Shown: one piece after another, positions 33,099 through 40,262 of the stretch
How the letters are laid out: every line of letters starts with the position of its first letter
Numbering within the stretch: the stretch's first letter is position 1
Origin: Pseudomonadota bacterium
GTDB lineage: Bacteria > Pseudomonadota > Alphaproteobacteria > Rhizobiales > Phreatobacteraceae
Direction: 5' to 3'
Length of the DNA stretch: 45,240 nt
Assembly (NCBI GenBank): GCA_023416965.1
Contig: JAEZGJ010000205.1
Span: 1-45,240 of the forward strand
Notes under the pieces: model-generated
Told to the model about the DNA's origin: nothing
Database searches by the model: none
What the model saw: the letters and a program-made list of their open reading frames with translations, nothing else
Made by a program: the position numbers and the translations under genes

Positions 33099-33587
33099 AT
33101 GATCCGCGAAGAGCTCACGGAAAAGATCCTCGACATCAAGCGCGAGAAGGGCTGGACCTGGAAGCACATCACCGACGAGATCGGCGGCATGTCGCCGGTC
33201 CTCGTGATCGGCGCCCTGCTCGGCCAGCACAAGCTGGTCAAGCCGCTGGCGAAGAAGGCGGCCGCCCTGTTCGGCCTCACGAGCGCCGAGGAGGCCATGC
33301 TCAACGAGGTGCCGATGCGCGGCACCGGCACATCCATGCCCCCGACCGACCCGCTCATCTACCGCTTCTACGAACTGGTGCTCGTGAACGGGCCAGCCTG
33401 GAAGGCGATCATCGAGGAGGAGTTCGGCGACGGCATCATGTCCGCCATCGACTTCAACATGGAGTTCGAGCGCGAACCCAATCCGAAGGGCGACCGGGTA
33501 AAAATTACGATGTCCGGCAAGTTCCTGCCCTTCAAATATTATGGCAACGAGCAGGGCATCCCCGACTACGGGTTCAAGGAAACGTGA
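33099..33587 (+). CDS. cynS: Cyanase (cyanate hydratase)
   Basis: A 162-residue cyanase that converts cyanate and bicarbonate to ammonia and CO2 (through carbamate). The catalytic residues match E. coli CynS Arg96, Glu99 and Ser122 in spacing: Arg89 and Glu92 in LIYRFYEL, Ser115 in GDGIMSAIDFN. The N-terminal helical domain (EKILDIKREKGWTWKHI) and the C-terminal KFLPFKYYGN are also typical. Length is close to the 156 of E. coli. The ATG at 33099 follows AAGGAG by seven bases, a strong site. It ends the operon and is followed by a hairpin. It provides nitrogen from cyanate or detoxifies it. Confidence 0.97.
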   Translation: MIREELTEKILDIKREKGWTWKHITDEIGGMSPVLVIGALLGQHKLVKPLAKKAAALFGLTSAEEAMLNEVPMRGTGTSMPPTDPLIYRFYELVLVNGPAWKAIIEEEFGDGIMSAIDFNMEFEREPNPKGDRVKITMSGKFLPFKYYGNEQGIPDYGFKET

Positions 33588-33595
33588 TCCCCCAC

Positions 33596-33625
33596 GGCGG
33601 CCGGGATTGCTCGATTCCGGCCGCC
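33596..33625 (+). terminator. Hairpin after cynS
   Basis: GGCGGCCGG (33596-33604) pairs with CCGGCCGCC (33617-33625), nine bases after the cynS stop. No T-run follows on the plus strand, so termination efficiency is uncertain. Confidence 0.55.
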
Positions 33626-33728
33626 CGCGAAGAAAAAACGCGCGCGGCCTGTCATATGACACTTGGCTTGCGCCCGCCCGTGGGCATGATGGGCGATGGA
33701 CAGGACGATCGACACGCGCGAACAGGGC

Positions 33729-34175
33729 ATGAGCGACACAACCGACCTCATGCGACTGACCTATTTCAGCCGCCACGGCCTCGCCTGCGACGCGGACGGC
33801 TTCAACCCCGCCTTCACGGCCATCGAACAGGCAGCCGTGCCCCGCAACGGCGGTCTCGGCGTCACCGGCTTCCTCATCTGCGCCCGCACCTGGTTCGCGC
33901 AGGTCATCGAAGGGCCGGCCGACAGCATCGAGCAGCTCTACGCGGTGATCGAGGGCGATCCGCGTCACCATTCGCTGCAGGTGGTCGAGCATGTGCAGGC
34001 AGACCGCCGCCTCTTTCCCGACTGGCACATGGCCATCGGCCATGCCTCACCCCAGGCGGGCATGGTATTCGCCACTTTCGACTTCTCCGAGATCGAGGCG
34101 CCGCAGGGACGCCAGCCGGGGGACTTCCACGACCTGGCGGCGGATCTCGCCGCCCTGAAGCGCCTCCAGGACTGA
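33729..34175 (+). CDS. BLUF-domain blue-light sensor
   Basis: A 148-residue protein made almost entirely of a BLUF domain, which binds FAD and switches hydrogen bonding on blue light. Key residues are present: Tyr12 (RLTYFS), Asn40 (RNGGLGVTG), Gln58 (WFAQVIEGP) and Trp98 (FPDWHMAIG), with spacings close to AppA except for about four extra residues between Tyr and Asn. The conserved IEGDPRHHS block follows. No output domain is fused, so it must act through a partner. ATG 33729 is a choice among 33696, 33729 and 33750, none with a strong ribosome site. It follows the cyanate operon and converges on an ABC ATPase with four bases between stops. Confidence 0.85.
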   Translation: MSDTTDLMRLTYFSRHGLACDADGFNPAFTAIEQAAVPRNGGLGVTGFLICARTWFAQVIEGPADSIEQLYAVIEGDPRHHSLQVVEHVQADRRLFPDWHMAIGHASPQAGMVFATFDFSEIEAPQGRQPGDFHDLAADLAALKRLQD

Positions 34176-34179
34176 CGGC

Positions 34180-34968
34180 TCAGAATCCTGCCTGGACTGC
34201 GATGATGGTCTCGCCGCGGATATCCTCGGTGAGCTGCTCCTCAAGCCGGCCGAAATCGGGCGTCGTCTTCAGCTTGTAGGATCGCGGATGGGCGAAGGGC
34301 ACCGCGACCTCGCTCTTGAAGCGGCCGGGCCTCGCGCTCATCACCAGGACGCGGTTGGCCATGAACACGGCCTCCTCGATGTCGTGGGTGACGAAGAGCA
34401 CGGTCTTGCGGTGCTGCTCCCAGATGGAGAGCAGCAGTTCCTGCATCAGCGAGCGGGTCTGGTGGTCGAGGGCGCCGAAGGGCTCGTCGAGCAGCAGCAC
34501 CTTGGGGTCGTTGGCGAGGGCCCGGGCGAGCGCCGCTCGCTGCTGCATGCCGCCGGAGAGCTGCTTGGGATAATGGTTGGCGAACTGGGTGAGGCCCACC
34601 TGCGCCATCAGGCGCTCGGCGGTGGCCCGCCTTTCGGCCGGCGGCACGCCGCGCTCGCGCGGGCCGAACTCGATGTTTTCCACCACCGTCAGCCAGGGAA
34701 AGAGCGTGTAGCTCTGGAAGACCATGCCGCGGTCGGCACCGGGTCCGGTCACGGGCCTGCCGTCGAGGGTCACGGTGCCGGTGGTCGGCCGGTCGAGGCC
34801 GGCGACGATGCGCAGGAGCGTGGACTTGCCGCATCCCGAGGGGCCGAGAATGGCGACGAAGTCGCCCTCGGCCACCTTCAGGTCGACGGGTGCCAGCGCC
34901 TGGACGGGCTCTCCGCCGCGCACGGCCGGGAAGGTGCGCGAGACGCCCGAGACGACGACGCCGCTCAT
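34180..34968 (-). CDS. ABC transporter ATP-binding protein (nitrate/sulfonate/taurine type)
   Basis: A 262-residue ABC ATPase: Walker A GPSGCGKST near residue 42, Q-loop MVFQSYTLFPWLTV, signature LSGGMQQRAALARAL, Walker B VLLLDEPFGALD and switch His in FVTHDIEEAVFMAN. The ATG overlaps the permease stop (ATGA). It forms the end of an importer locus with the permease at 34965-35738 and the binding protein at 36357-37319. The substrate class (nitrate, sulfonates, taurine, urea-like) cannot be resolved from the ATPase. Confidence 0.92.
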   Translation of the reverse strand: MSGVVVSGVSRTFPAVRGGEPVQALAPVDLKVAEGDFVAILGPSGCGKSTLLRIVAGLDRPTTGTVTLDGRPVTGPGADRGMVFQSYTLFPWLTVVENIEFGPRERGVPPAERRATAERLMAQVGLTQFANHYPKQLSGGMQQRAALARALANDPKVLLLDEPFGALDHQTRSLMQELLLSIWEQHRKTVLFVTHDIEEAVFMANRVLVMSARPGRFKSEVAVPFAHPRSYKLKTTPDFGRLEEQLTEDIRGETIIAVQAGF

Positions 34969-35738
34969 ATCGTGCTCCAGGGAAACAGCTTCTGGTTGAC
35001 CGCCTTGAACAGGAAGTCGGAGATCAGGCCGATGACGCCGATGATGATGATGCCGAAGATCATCTGGCCGGTGGCGAGCAGCGCCTGGCTCTCGATGATC
35101 ATGTGGCCGATGCCCGAGGACGAGCCGATGAGCTCGGCGACGATGACATAGGGCCAGGCCCAGCCGAGGACGAGGCGCAGGATCTCGGCGATCTGCGGCG
35201 CGGCGAAGGGCACCATGACCCGGCCGACGATGCCGGCGTCGCGGGCGCCGAGCGTGAGCGCCGCCTCGACGAGGTCGCGGCGGATGGAGCCGACCGCCAC
35301 CGCGACCATCAGCACGATCTGGAAGACAGAGCCGACGAAGATGACGAGCAGCTTCTGCTTCTCGCCGACGCCGGCCCAGAGGATGAAGAGCGGGATGAAG
35401 GCCGAGGCCGGCAGGTAGCGGGCAAAGGAGACGAAGGGCTCGAAGAAGGCCTCGACGGGCTTGTAGGCGCCCATGGCGAGCCCCAGCGGCACCGCAATGA
35501 GCGCCGCCAGCACGAACCCGCCGACCACGCGCCAGACGGTGACGCCGATGTCGACGAGGAAGCCGTGGTTCGTGATGAGGTTCCAGCCCTCCCGCAGCAT
35601 GGTCACGGGATCGGCGAGGAAGATGCGCGGCACCAGGCCGCCGAAGGTGATCGCGGCCCAGGCGGCGAAGAAGATGACGAAGAAGGCGATGCCGAGCACG
35701 ACGCGAGCCGTCGTGGATACAGGCTCCAGGGGTTTCAT
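34965..35738 (-). CDS. ABC transporter permease (nitrate/sulfonate/taurine type)
   Basis: A 257-residue inner-membrane permease with about six helices (VVLGIAFFVIFFAAWAAITF, then VVGGFVLAALIAVPLGLAM) and the EAA loop EAALTLGARDAGIVGRVMVP. The segment FARYLPASAFIPLFILWAGV is typical of the TauC/SsuC/NrtB class. The ATG at 35738 follows AGGA by about seven bases; the longer frame upstream is not permease-like. Its promoter must lie in the 188 bases shared with the divergent secreted-protein gene, because that gene separates it from its binding protein. Confidence 0.9.
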   Translation of the reverse strand: MKPLEPVSTTARVVLGIAFFVIFFAAWAAITFGGLVPRIFLADPVTMLREGWNLITNHGFLVDIGVTVWRVVGGFVLAALIAVPLGLAMGAYKPVEAFFEPFVSFARYLPASAFIPLFILWAGVGEKQKLLVIFVGSVFQIVLMVAVAVGSIRRDLVEAALTLGARDAGIVGRVMVPFAAPQIAEILRLVLGWAWPYVIVAELIGSSSGIGHMIIESQALLATGQMIFGIIIIGVIGLISDFLFKAVNQKLFPWSTI

Positions 35739-35926
35739 GGCGTGTCCTGTTCGCGGTGGACGGGGCAGAAGCCGTCCCTGGCCGGCTCGGCAGTCGGCGG
35801 CGGAGGAGGTTCGAAGGCGTTCATGCACTCGCGGTCCCGATGGCGGTCTGGCGCGTTCTATCCATGGCGGTGCTCGGTTCCAACCCCTGCCCGCCACATG
35901 AACGAGCCTGGGAAAGGAGGGATCGG

Positions 35927-36310
35927 ATGCGGATGCGAACACTGGCACTGGCTGCCGGCCTGACGGCCGGAGCATCAGTGACCGCCTCGGCAGAAGACAG
36001 CCGCGGCCTTGAATGGGCCGGACGCTTTGCCAACGGGGCGGAAGGCGGCGGCGAGTTGACCATTTCCCGCGACCAGGGCGGCCATCGCGTCACGGCGGAG
36101 GTGGCGGTTCCCCGCTGTGTCGGCAGGTTCGAGGGTCAGGCCACGCTGCGGGGCGGGGTGCTGACCGCGCGGCAGGACCGCGACGGCCAGTCCTGCACGC
36201 TCACGATCCGGTCCTCCGGCGGCTCCGTCCAGGTCGGCGAGACGGGCTGTCTCACCTTCCGCGGGGCGGCATGCTCCTTCGAGGGCACGTACCTACGGCG
36301 CGACCGCTAG
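35927..36310 (+). CDS. Small secreted protein with four cysteines, unknown function
   Basis: A 127-residue protein with a clear Sec signal peptide (MRMRTLALAAGLTAGASVTA, cleavage after SASA). The mature ~104 residues contain four cysteines (in VPRCVG, GQSCTL, ETGCLT and AACSFEG) and look beta-rich, with repeated short strands. Two disulfides in the periplasm are plausible. I do not recognise a family. AAGGAGG lies about seven bases before the ATG at 35927, a strong site. The gene is inserted in opposite orientation between an ABC binding-protein gene and its permease gene. Confidence 0.65.
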   Translation: MRMRTLALAAGLTAGASVTASAEDSRGLEWAGRFANGAEGGGELTISRDQGGHRVTAEVAVPRCVGRFEGQATLRGGVLTARQDRDGQSCTLTIRSSGGSVQVGETGCLTFRGAACSFEGTYLRRDR

Positions 36311-36317
36311 TAGGACA

Positions 36318-36346
36318 CCGCGACCCGGCCCATGGCCGGATCGCGG
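36318..36346. terminator. Hairpin between convergent genes
   Basis: CCGCGA-C-CCGGCC, loop CAT, GGCCGG-A-TCGCGG: twelve paired bases with one mismatch, between the small secreted protein (ends 36310) and the binding protein (ends 36357). No clear T-run on either strand. Confidence 0.5.
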
Positions 36347-36356
36347 CGCTCTTGCC

Positions 36357-37319
36357 TCACTGGATGAAGCGCGTGTCGACCATCGTGTCGAAATTCGGCT
36401 TCTGCCGGATCACGCCGATCTCCAGCAGCAGGTCGGCTGCCTTCTCGGTGAAGCGACGCCATTCGCCGGCGAAGAAGGTCTTGTTGGCCTCGCGGTCCTG
36501 CCAGCGCAGGTACTGCGCCGAATTGCCGAACTGCTCGGCGGTCTGGCGCACGTCGGCGCCCATGATCCGGTAGGCCTCGGCCTGGTTGGTCTTGATCATC
36601 TCCAGCGCCTCGAAATAGCTCTTGGCGAGCGCCCGGGCGGCGGCCTCATTGGCCTGGAGGAAGGCCGGGGTGCAGCCGAACGTGTCCATCACCATCGGAT
36701 AGTCGAGGGTGGTGGCGATGATCTTGCCGGACTGCGGCGCGGCGCGCACCGAGGACAGATAGGGCTCGTAGGTCATGGCGGCGTCGTTCTGGCCCGCGAC
36801 GAAGGCCTGGGCCGCAGGTCCGGGCTCCATGTTGACCACGGTCACGTCGCGCACCGACATGCCGTTCTCCTTGAGGAACCAGGCGAGTGCGAAATAGGGC
36901 GAGGTGCCCGGCGCCGAGGCCGCCACCGTCTTGCCGCGCAGGTCGCGGATCGAGTTGATTCCGTTCCGCACCACCATGCCGTCGGCGCCGTAGCTCTTGT
37001 CGAGCTGGAAGATTTGCGTCGTGGCGATGCCGCTGGCGTTCCACGAAATCCAGGTTTCCACCGTCGTGGCGGCGCACTGGATGTCGCCGGAGGCGATGGC
37101 GAGGTGCCGGCTCGCCTGCGGGATCTTGCGGATCGTCACGTCCAGCCCGTTGCGGGCGAAGATGCCGGCTTCCTTGGCCAGCGTCAGCGGGGCGAAGCCG
37201 GTCCAGCCGGAAATGCCGATGGCGACCTTGGTCTGGGCGAAGGCCGGGCCGGCGAGTGCCAGGCCCGCAGCAAGGGCCGCGCCGGCCATGAGGCCGCGCA
37301 GGGTGGACGGTTGCGACAT
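36357..37319 (-). CDS. NMT1/SsuA-type ABC transporter substrate-binding protein
   Basis: A 320-residue periplasmic binding protein. The signal peptide is LRGLMAGAALAAGLALAGPA with cleavage before QTKVAIG. The mature part has SGWTGFAPLTLAKEAGIFAR, NGLDVTIRKI and DLRGKTVAASAPGTSPYFAL, typical of nitrate/sulfonate/taurine binding proteins. The ATG at 37319 is supported by AGGAG seven bases upstream. It belongs with the permease and ATPase at 34180-35738, but an inverted secreted-protein gene interrupts the locus. Upstream lie several dyads (37398-37454). Ligand unknown. Confidence 0.88.
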   Translation of the reverse strand: MSQPSTLRGLMAGAALAAGLALAGPAFAQTKVAIGISGWTGFAPLTLAKEAGIFARNGLDVTIRKIPQASRHLAIASGDIQCAATTVETWISWNASGIATTQIFQLDKSYGADGMVVRNGINSIRDLRGKTVAASAPGTSPYFALAWFLKENGMSVRDVTVVNMEPGPAAQAFVAGQNDAAMTYEPYLSSVRAAPQSGKIIATTLDYPMVMDTFGCTPAFLQANEAAARALAKSYFEALEMIKTNQAEAYRIMGADVRQTAEQFGNSAQYLRWQDREANKTFFAGEWRRFTEKAADLLLEIGVIRQKPNFDTMVDTRFIQ

Positions 37320-37397
37320 CGTCGTTCTCCTCTGGCGGCTCTGACGAACATGAACCGCTTCTGCCGTCACTCTAGGGGGGAGCTTCCATCCTGCGGC

Positions 37398-37454
37398 ATA
37401 CGGATTTCTGCGTATAAGCCACAGATTCCTGTGCAGCGCAGCACGAGGCTGCGC
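37398..37454. promoter_or_regulatory. Cluster of three dyads upstream of the SsuA-type gene
   Basis: ATACG-N8-CGTAT (37398-37415), CACAG-ATTC-CTGTG (37420-37433) and GCGCAGC-ACGAG-GCTGCGC (37436-37454) lie side by side. The first two could be operators for the binding-protein gene at 37319. The third, a perfect 7-bp stem 37 bases after the TRAP-protein stop, could end that transcript. Confidence 0.4.
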
Positions 37455-37490
37455 CGCCAGATGCGGGAGCGGACCGGCCGGCCTGGGGAC

Positions 37491-38579
37491 TCAGGTCTTC
37501 ACCCAGCCCGGGGCCGCGAAGCGGAACTGGTCGAGAGTGTTCTCGGCGATGCGGAACCACAGGTTCGAATCGTCGGTGAACTTCTTCCAGCTGTCGTAGA
37601 CCGTCTTGAACTCCGGGCTCTTCGAGGCGAAGTCGTCCAGTGTCTCCACGGTCGCCTTCAAGCAGGCGTCGAGAACGGGCTTGGGGAAGGCGCGCAGCTG
37701 CGCTCCCGCCGCCACCAGCCGGCGCAGGGCGTCCGGGTTCTTGGCATCGTAGTTGGCCATCATCTGCACGCACTGCTCGCCGGCCGCCGCCTCGTAGGCG
37801 GCCCGGAAGGCGGGCGGCAACTCGGCCCATTTCGCCTGGTTGACGAAGGAGGTGATCTGCGCCGAACCCTCCCAGAAGCCGGGCGTGTAGTAGAAGCGCG
37901 CCACCTTGGCGAAGCCGAGCTTCTCGTCGTCATAGGGGCCGATCCACTCGGCCGCGTCGATCGTGCCGCGTTCCAGCGCCGTGTAGATGTCGCCGGCGGC
38001 GATCTGCTGGGGCACGACGCCGAGCTTGGACAGCACGGTGCCGCCGACGCCGCCGATGCGGAACTTCAGGCCCTTGAGGTCCTCCAGCGTGTTGATCTCC
38101 TTGCGGAACCAGCCGCCCATCTGCACGCCGACATTGCCGCAGGGCACGTTGACGAGGCCGAACTTGGCGAAGACGTCGCGCATCAGCTCCTTGCCGCCGC
38201 CCGCCACCATCCAGGCCTGCTGCTGGCGGGTGTTGAGGCCGAAGGGCATGCCGCCGTCGAAGCCGATGGCCGGGTTGCGCCCGAAGAAATAGCTGGAGAG
38301 CGTGTGGGAGCACTCGACGGTGGAATTGGCCGTCGCGTCAAAGACGCCGAGGGCGGGCACGATCTCGCCGGCGGCGAAGACCTGGATCTGGAACTTGCCC
38401 TCGGTGATCTGGCCGATGCGCTCGGCCATGGCGAGGGCCGAGCCGTGGATGGTGTCGAGGCTCTTCGGCCAGCTCGTCACCATGCGCCAGCGCACGGAGG
38501 GAGTCTGGGCGAGCGCGGGGGCGGCGACGGCCGCGGCGGCGGCCCCGGCCGTGCCCGCCAGAAAGTGACGTCTCTTCAT
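37491..38579 (-). CDS. TRAP transporter substrate-binding protein (DctP/TakP family)
   Basis: A 362-residue periplasmic protein with a twin-arginine-like signal (MKRRHFLAGTAGAAAAAVAA, cleavage before QTPS). The mature part begins VRWRMVTSWPKSLDTIHGSA and contains AAGEIVPALGVFDATANSTV, FGLNTRQQQAWMVAGGG, and the conserved Arg in GLKFRIGGVGG, which binds the ligand carboxylate. Aromatic PYDDEKLGF and EWIGPYDD fit the TakP group, which binds 2-oxoacids. The ATG at 38579 follows GGGAG by six bases. No DctQ or DctM membrane gene is in the window, so its transporter partner is elsewhere or lost. Confidence 0.88.
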   Translation of the reverse strand: MKRRHFLAGTAGAAAAAVAAPALAQTPSVRWRMVTSWPKSLDTIHGSALAMAERIGQITEGKFQIQVFAAGEIVPALGVFDATANSTVECSHTLSSYFFGRNPAIGFDGGMPFGLNTRQQQAWMVAGGGKELMRDVFAKFGLVNVPCGNVGVQMGGWFRKEINTLEDLKGLKFRIGGVGGTVLSKLGVVPQQIAAGDIYTALERGTIDAAEWIGPYDDEKLGFAKVARFYYTPGFWEGSAQITSFVNQAKWAELPPAFRAAYEAAAGEQCVQMMANYDAKNPDALRRLVAAGAQLRAFPKPVLDACLKATVETLDDFASKSPEFKTVYDSWKKFTDDSNLWFRIAENTLDQFRFAAPGWVKT

Positions 38580-38661
38580 GCTGGTCTCCCGTGTGTTCGG
38601 CGTCGGTGGCACTTTTGCGTGCCTTCCTCGACGTTCCCCCAAAGACTGGTCGTACGATGCG

Positions 38662-39780
38662 TCAGGTGCCGGCCTTCTTGCTGATGACGGTGACGCAATG
38701 GACGTAGTCCATGGCGTGACCGGCGGGATTGGCGGCGACCTCGGCCTCGTAGGCGCCGTAGAAGGCGTCGACGATGGCGGCCCTGTCCTGGGCGCTGCGA
38801 TGCGCGTCGAGGGCCCCGGCGAAAACGGTTTCAGACCACGAACGGAGCGTCGGCACATAGGCCCTGGCGAAAGCCGCGGCATCGCCGTGGCGGGCGAAAT
38901 CCGCCGCATAGGGGCACGGGGTCACCATGGTGGAGATATGGTCGAGGACGAGGCCGGCCTTCGAGACGGCGGAGGCAGGGTCGCGGAAGGGAGCAGCGAA
39001 CTCGTCCGGGGTCTTGTAGAACTGCTGGAAGGTGGCGCCGCGGTATTCGGCCTCCGTGATGCGCCCTGCCTTCCACAGGTCCCGCCAGTGGCGGGCGAAT
39101 TCGTCGAACATGTTGACGCCGCCGGTATGGCCGAGATAGCGGCCCTGTTCATCGGCGCAGAAATTGGCGAGGACCAGCTTGCCGCCGGGGGCGAGTTCCC
39201 TCGCCCGCGCGAGCAGGATGGTGTCCCAGTCGGCCATGGCCTGCCGGCGGAACAGATCCTGCTCTTCCGGCGTCGCGCCCACCGCCTGGACGTGGTCGGC
39301 GATGAGCCCCGGCCGCTTGCTCAGCCAGTGCATGGCAGTGGCGGAAAAGCCGAGGTTCAGCGTCCCGTCCGGCACGATCTGCCGGTAGAAGCTCGTGCCG
39401 GAGCCGAGGATGAAGAGGTTCGGGGTGTCGGCGATGGGCGGCTTGGCCTGATCGCCGAGCAGGCCCTGAGTCAGCCGGAACAGGGCCGAGAAATCGTTGT
39501 GCGGCAGATCCGTATAGGTGATCTGGATGGCGCGGCCGGGCGCCCGCTGCCTGACGGTGTCGACGAGCCGTCGCATCATGTCGAGCGAGGTGCCGCCGTC
39601 GGCTGCCCCGTAGTCACAGACGGAGAAGGCGGTCTCGGCCGCCTCCAAAGCCATGGATCCGAGCGCCTCGACCACGAGATCTCCAGCCCTGTCGATGACG
39701 GCCTTGGCGCCCACCGTATTGGAGGAATAGTAGCCGGCGCCGCGCATCGCGATCACCTGGGCAGATGCCTTGCCTGCCAT
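38662..39780 (-). CDS. SABATH-type SAM-dependent carboxyl methyltransferase
   Basis: A 372-residue protein with the hallmarks of the SABATH family, best known from plants (salicylate, jasmonate, caffeine-pathway methyltransferases): MRGAGYYSSNT (12-22), SAM-binding DYGAADGGTS (56-65), YTDLPHNDFSALF (89-101) and PDGTLNLGFSATAMHWLSK (137-155), where the family has its substrate-pocket His-Trp at 151-152. It transfers a methyl group to a carboxylate or ring nitrogen of a small molecule. Bacterial members exist but few have known substrates. ATG 39780 is taken because AGGGGA lies six bases upstream; ATG 39786 is an alternative. It is a single gene, without an obvious partner. Confidence 0.85.
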   Translation of the reverse strand: MAGKASAQVIAMRGAGYYSSNTVGAKAVIDRAGDLVVEALGSMALEAAETAFSVCDYGAADGGTSLDMMRRLVDTVRQRAPGRAIQITYTDLPHNDFSALFRLTQGLLGDQAKPPIADTPNLFILGSGTSFYRQIVPDGTLNLGFSATAMHWLSKRPGLIADHVQAVGATPEEQDLFRRQAMADWDTILLARARELAPGGKLVLANFCADEQGRYLGHTGGVNMFDEFARHWRDLWKAGRITEAEYRGATFQQFYKTPDEFAAPFRDPASAVSKAGLVLDHISTMVTPCPYAADFARHGDAAAFARAYVPTLRSWSETVFAGALDAHRSAQDRAAIVDAFYGAYEAEVAANPAGHAMDYVHCVTVISKKAGT

Positions 39781-39868
39781 GCGCATTCCCCTACGTGCGG
39801 GTTTGGAAGAACAGCCTATCTGCAATGTTCACTGACGCAACGCGAAAACGCCTGCGGTATTCTCCGGA

Positions 39869-40252
39869 TCAGTCATTGTCGGTGAGCCCCGCCCCGGCCC
39901 CCGACACGCGCGAACGCGTCGAGGCCGGCACATAGGTGCGCGCCGCCAGCGCCTCGAGCGCCGCGGCCGTTTCGACGGGGGTGGCGGCGCGTGTGAGCGT
40001 TCCGGACCCGCTCACACGCTCCAGCACCGCCTCGACCCGCATCAAGGCCGATGCTTCGGCACCAGGTTCCGCATAGCCCGGCCCGTCCAGCGCCAGCACA
40101 AGGGCCGGCCAGTCGCCACCGGCGCGGGCGAGGACGCGGGATGCCCGACCTATCTCCTCGGCGCCGCCCCAGGAGAGGCCCGCCCCCCGCGCCGCCTTGG
40201 CGGCGAGGGTCTCCACCTCGTTCAGCGAGAGATCGACAAGCGGTGCGGTCAC
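39869..40252 (-). CDS. DUF3726 domain protein, short form
   Basis: A 127-residue protein. The N-terminus LVDLSLNEVETLAAKAARGA with GLSWGGAEEIGRASRVLA and the C-terminus LEALAARTYVPASTRSRV with GAGAGLTDND both match the two conserved ends of DUF3726 proteins as I recall them. Those are usually near 200 residues, so the middle part seems to be missing or shortened here. There is no signal peptide or catalytic motif. The GTG at 40252 begins 10 bases after the stop of the 550-residue protein, with only a weak ribosome site, so translation is probably coupled. Third gene of the Ldh operon. Function unknown. Confidence 0.7.
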   Translation of the reverse strand: MTAPLVDLSLNEVETLAAKAARGAGLSWGGAEEIGRASRVLARAGGDWPALVLALDGPGYAEPGAEASALMRVEAVLERVSGSGTLTRAATPVETAAALEALAARTYVPASTRSRVSGAGAGLTDND

Positions 40253-40262
40253 GACGGGTTTC

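Noticed and set aside
29430..33587. Nitrate rather than cyanate importer
   Set aside because: The transporter family alone allows nitrate, but no nitrate or nitrite reductase gene is present and cyanase closes the same operon.
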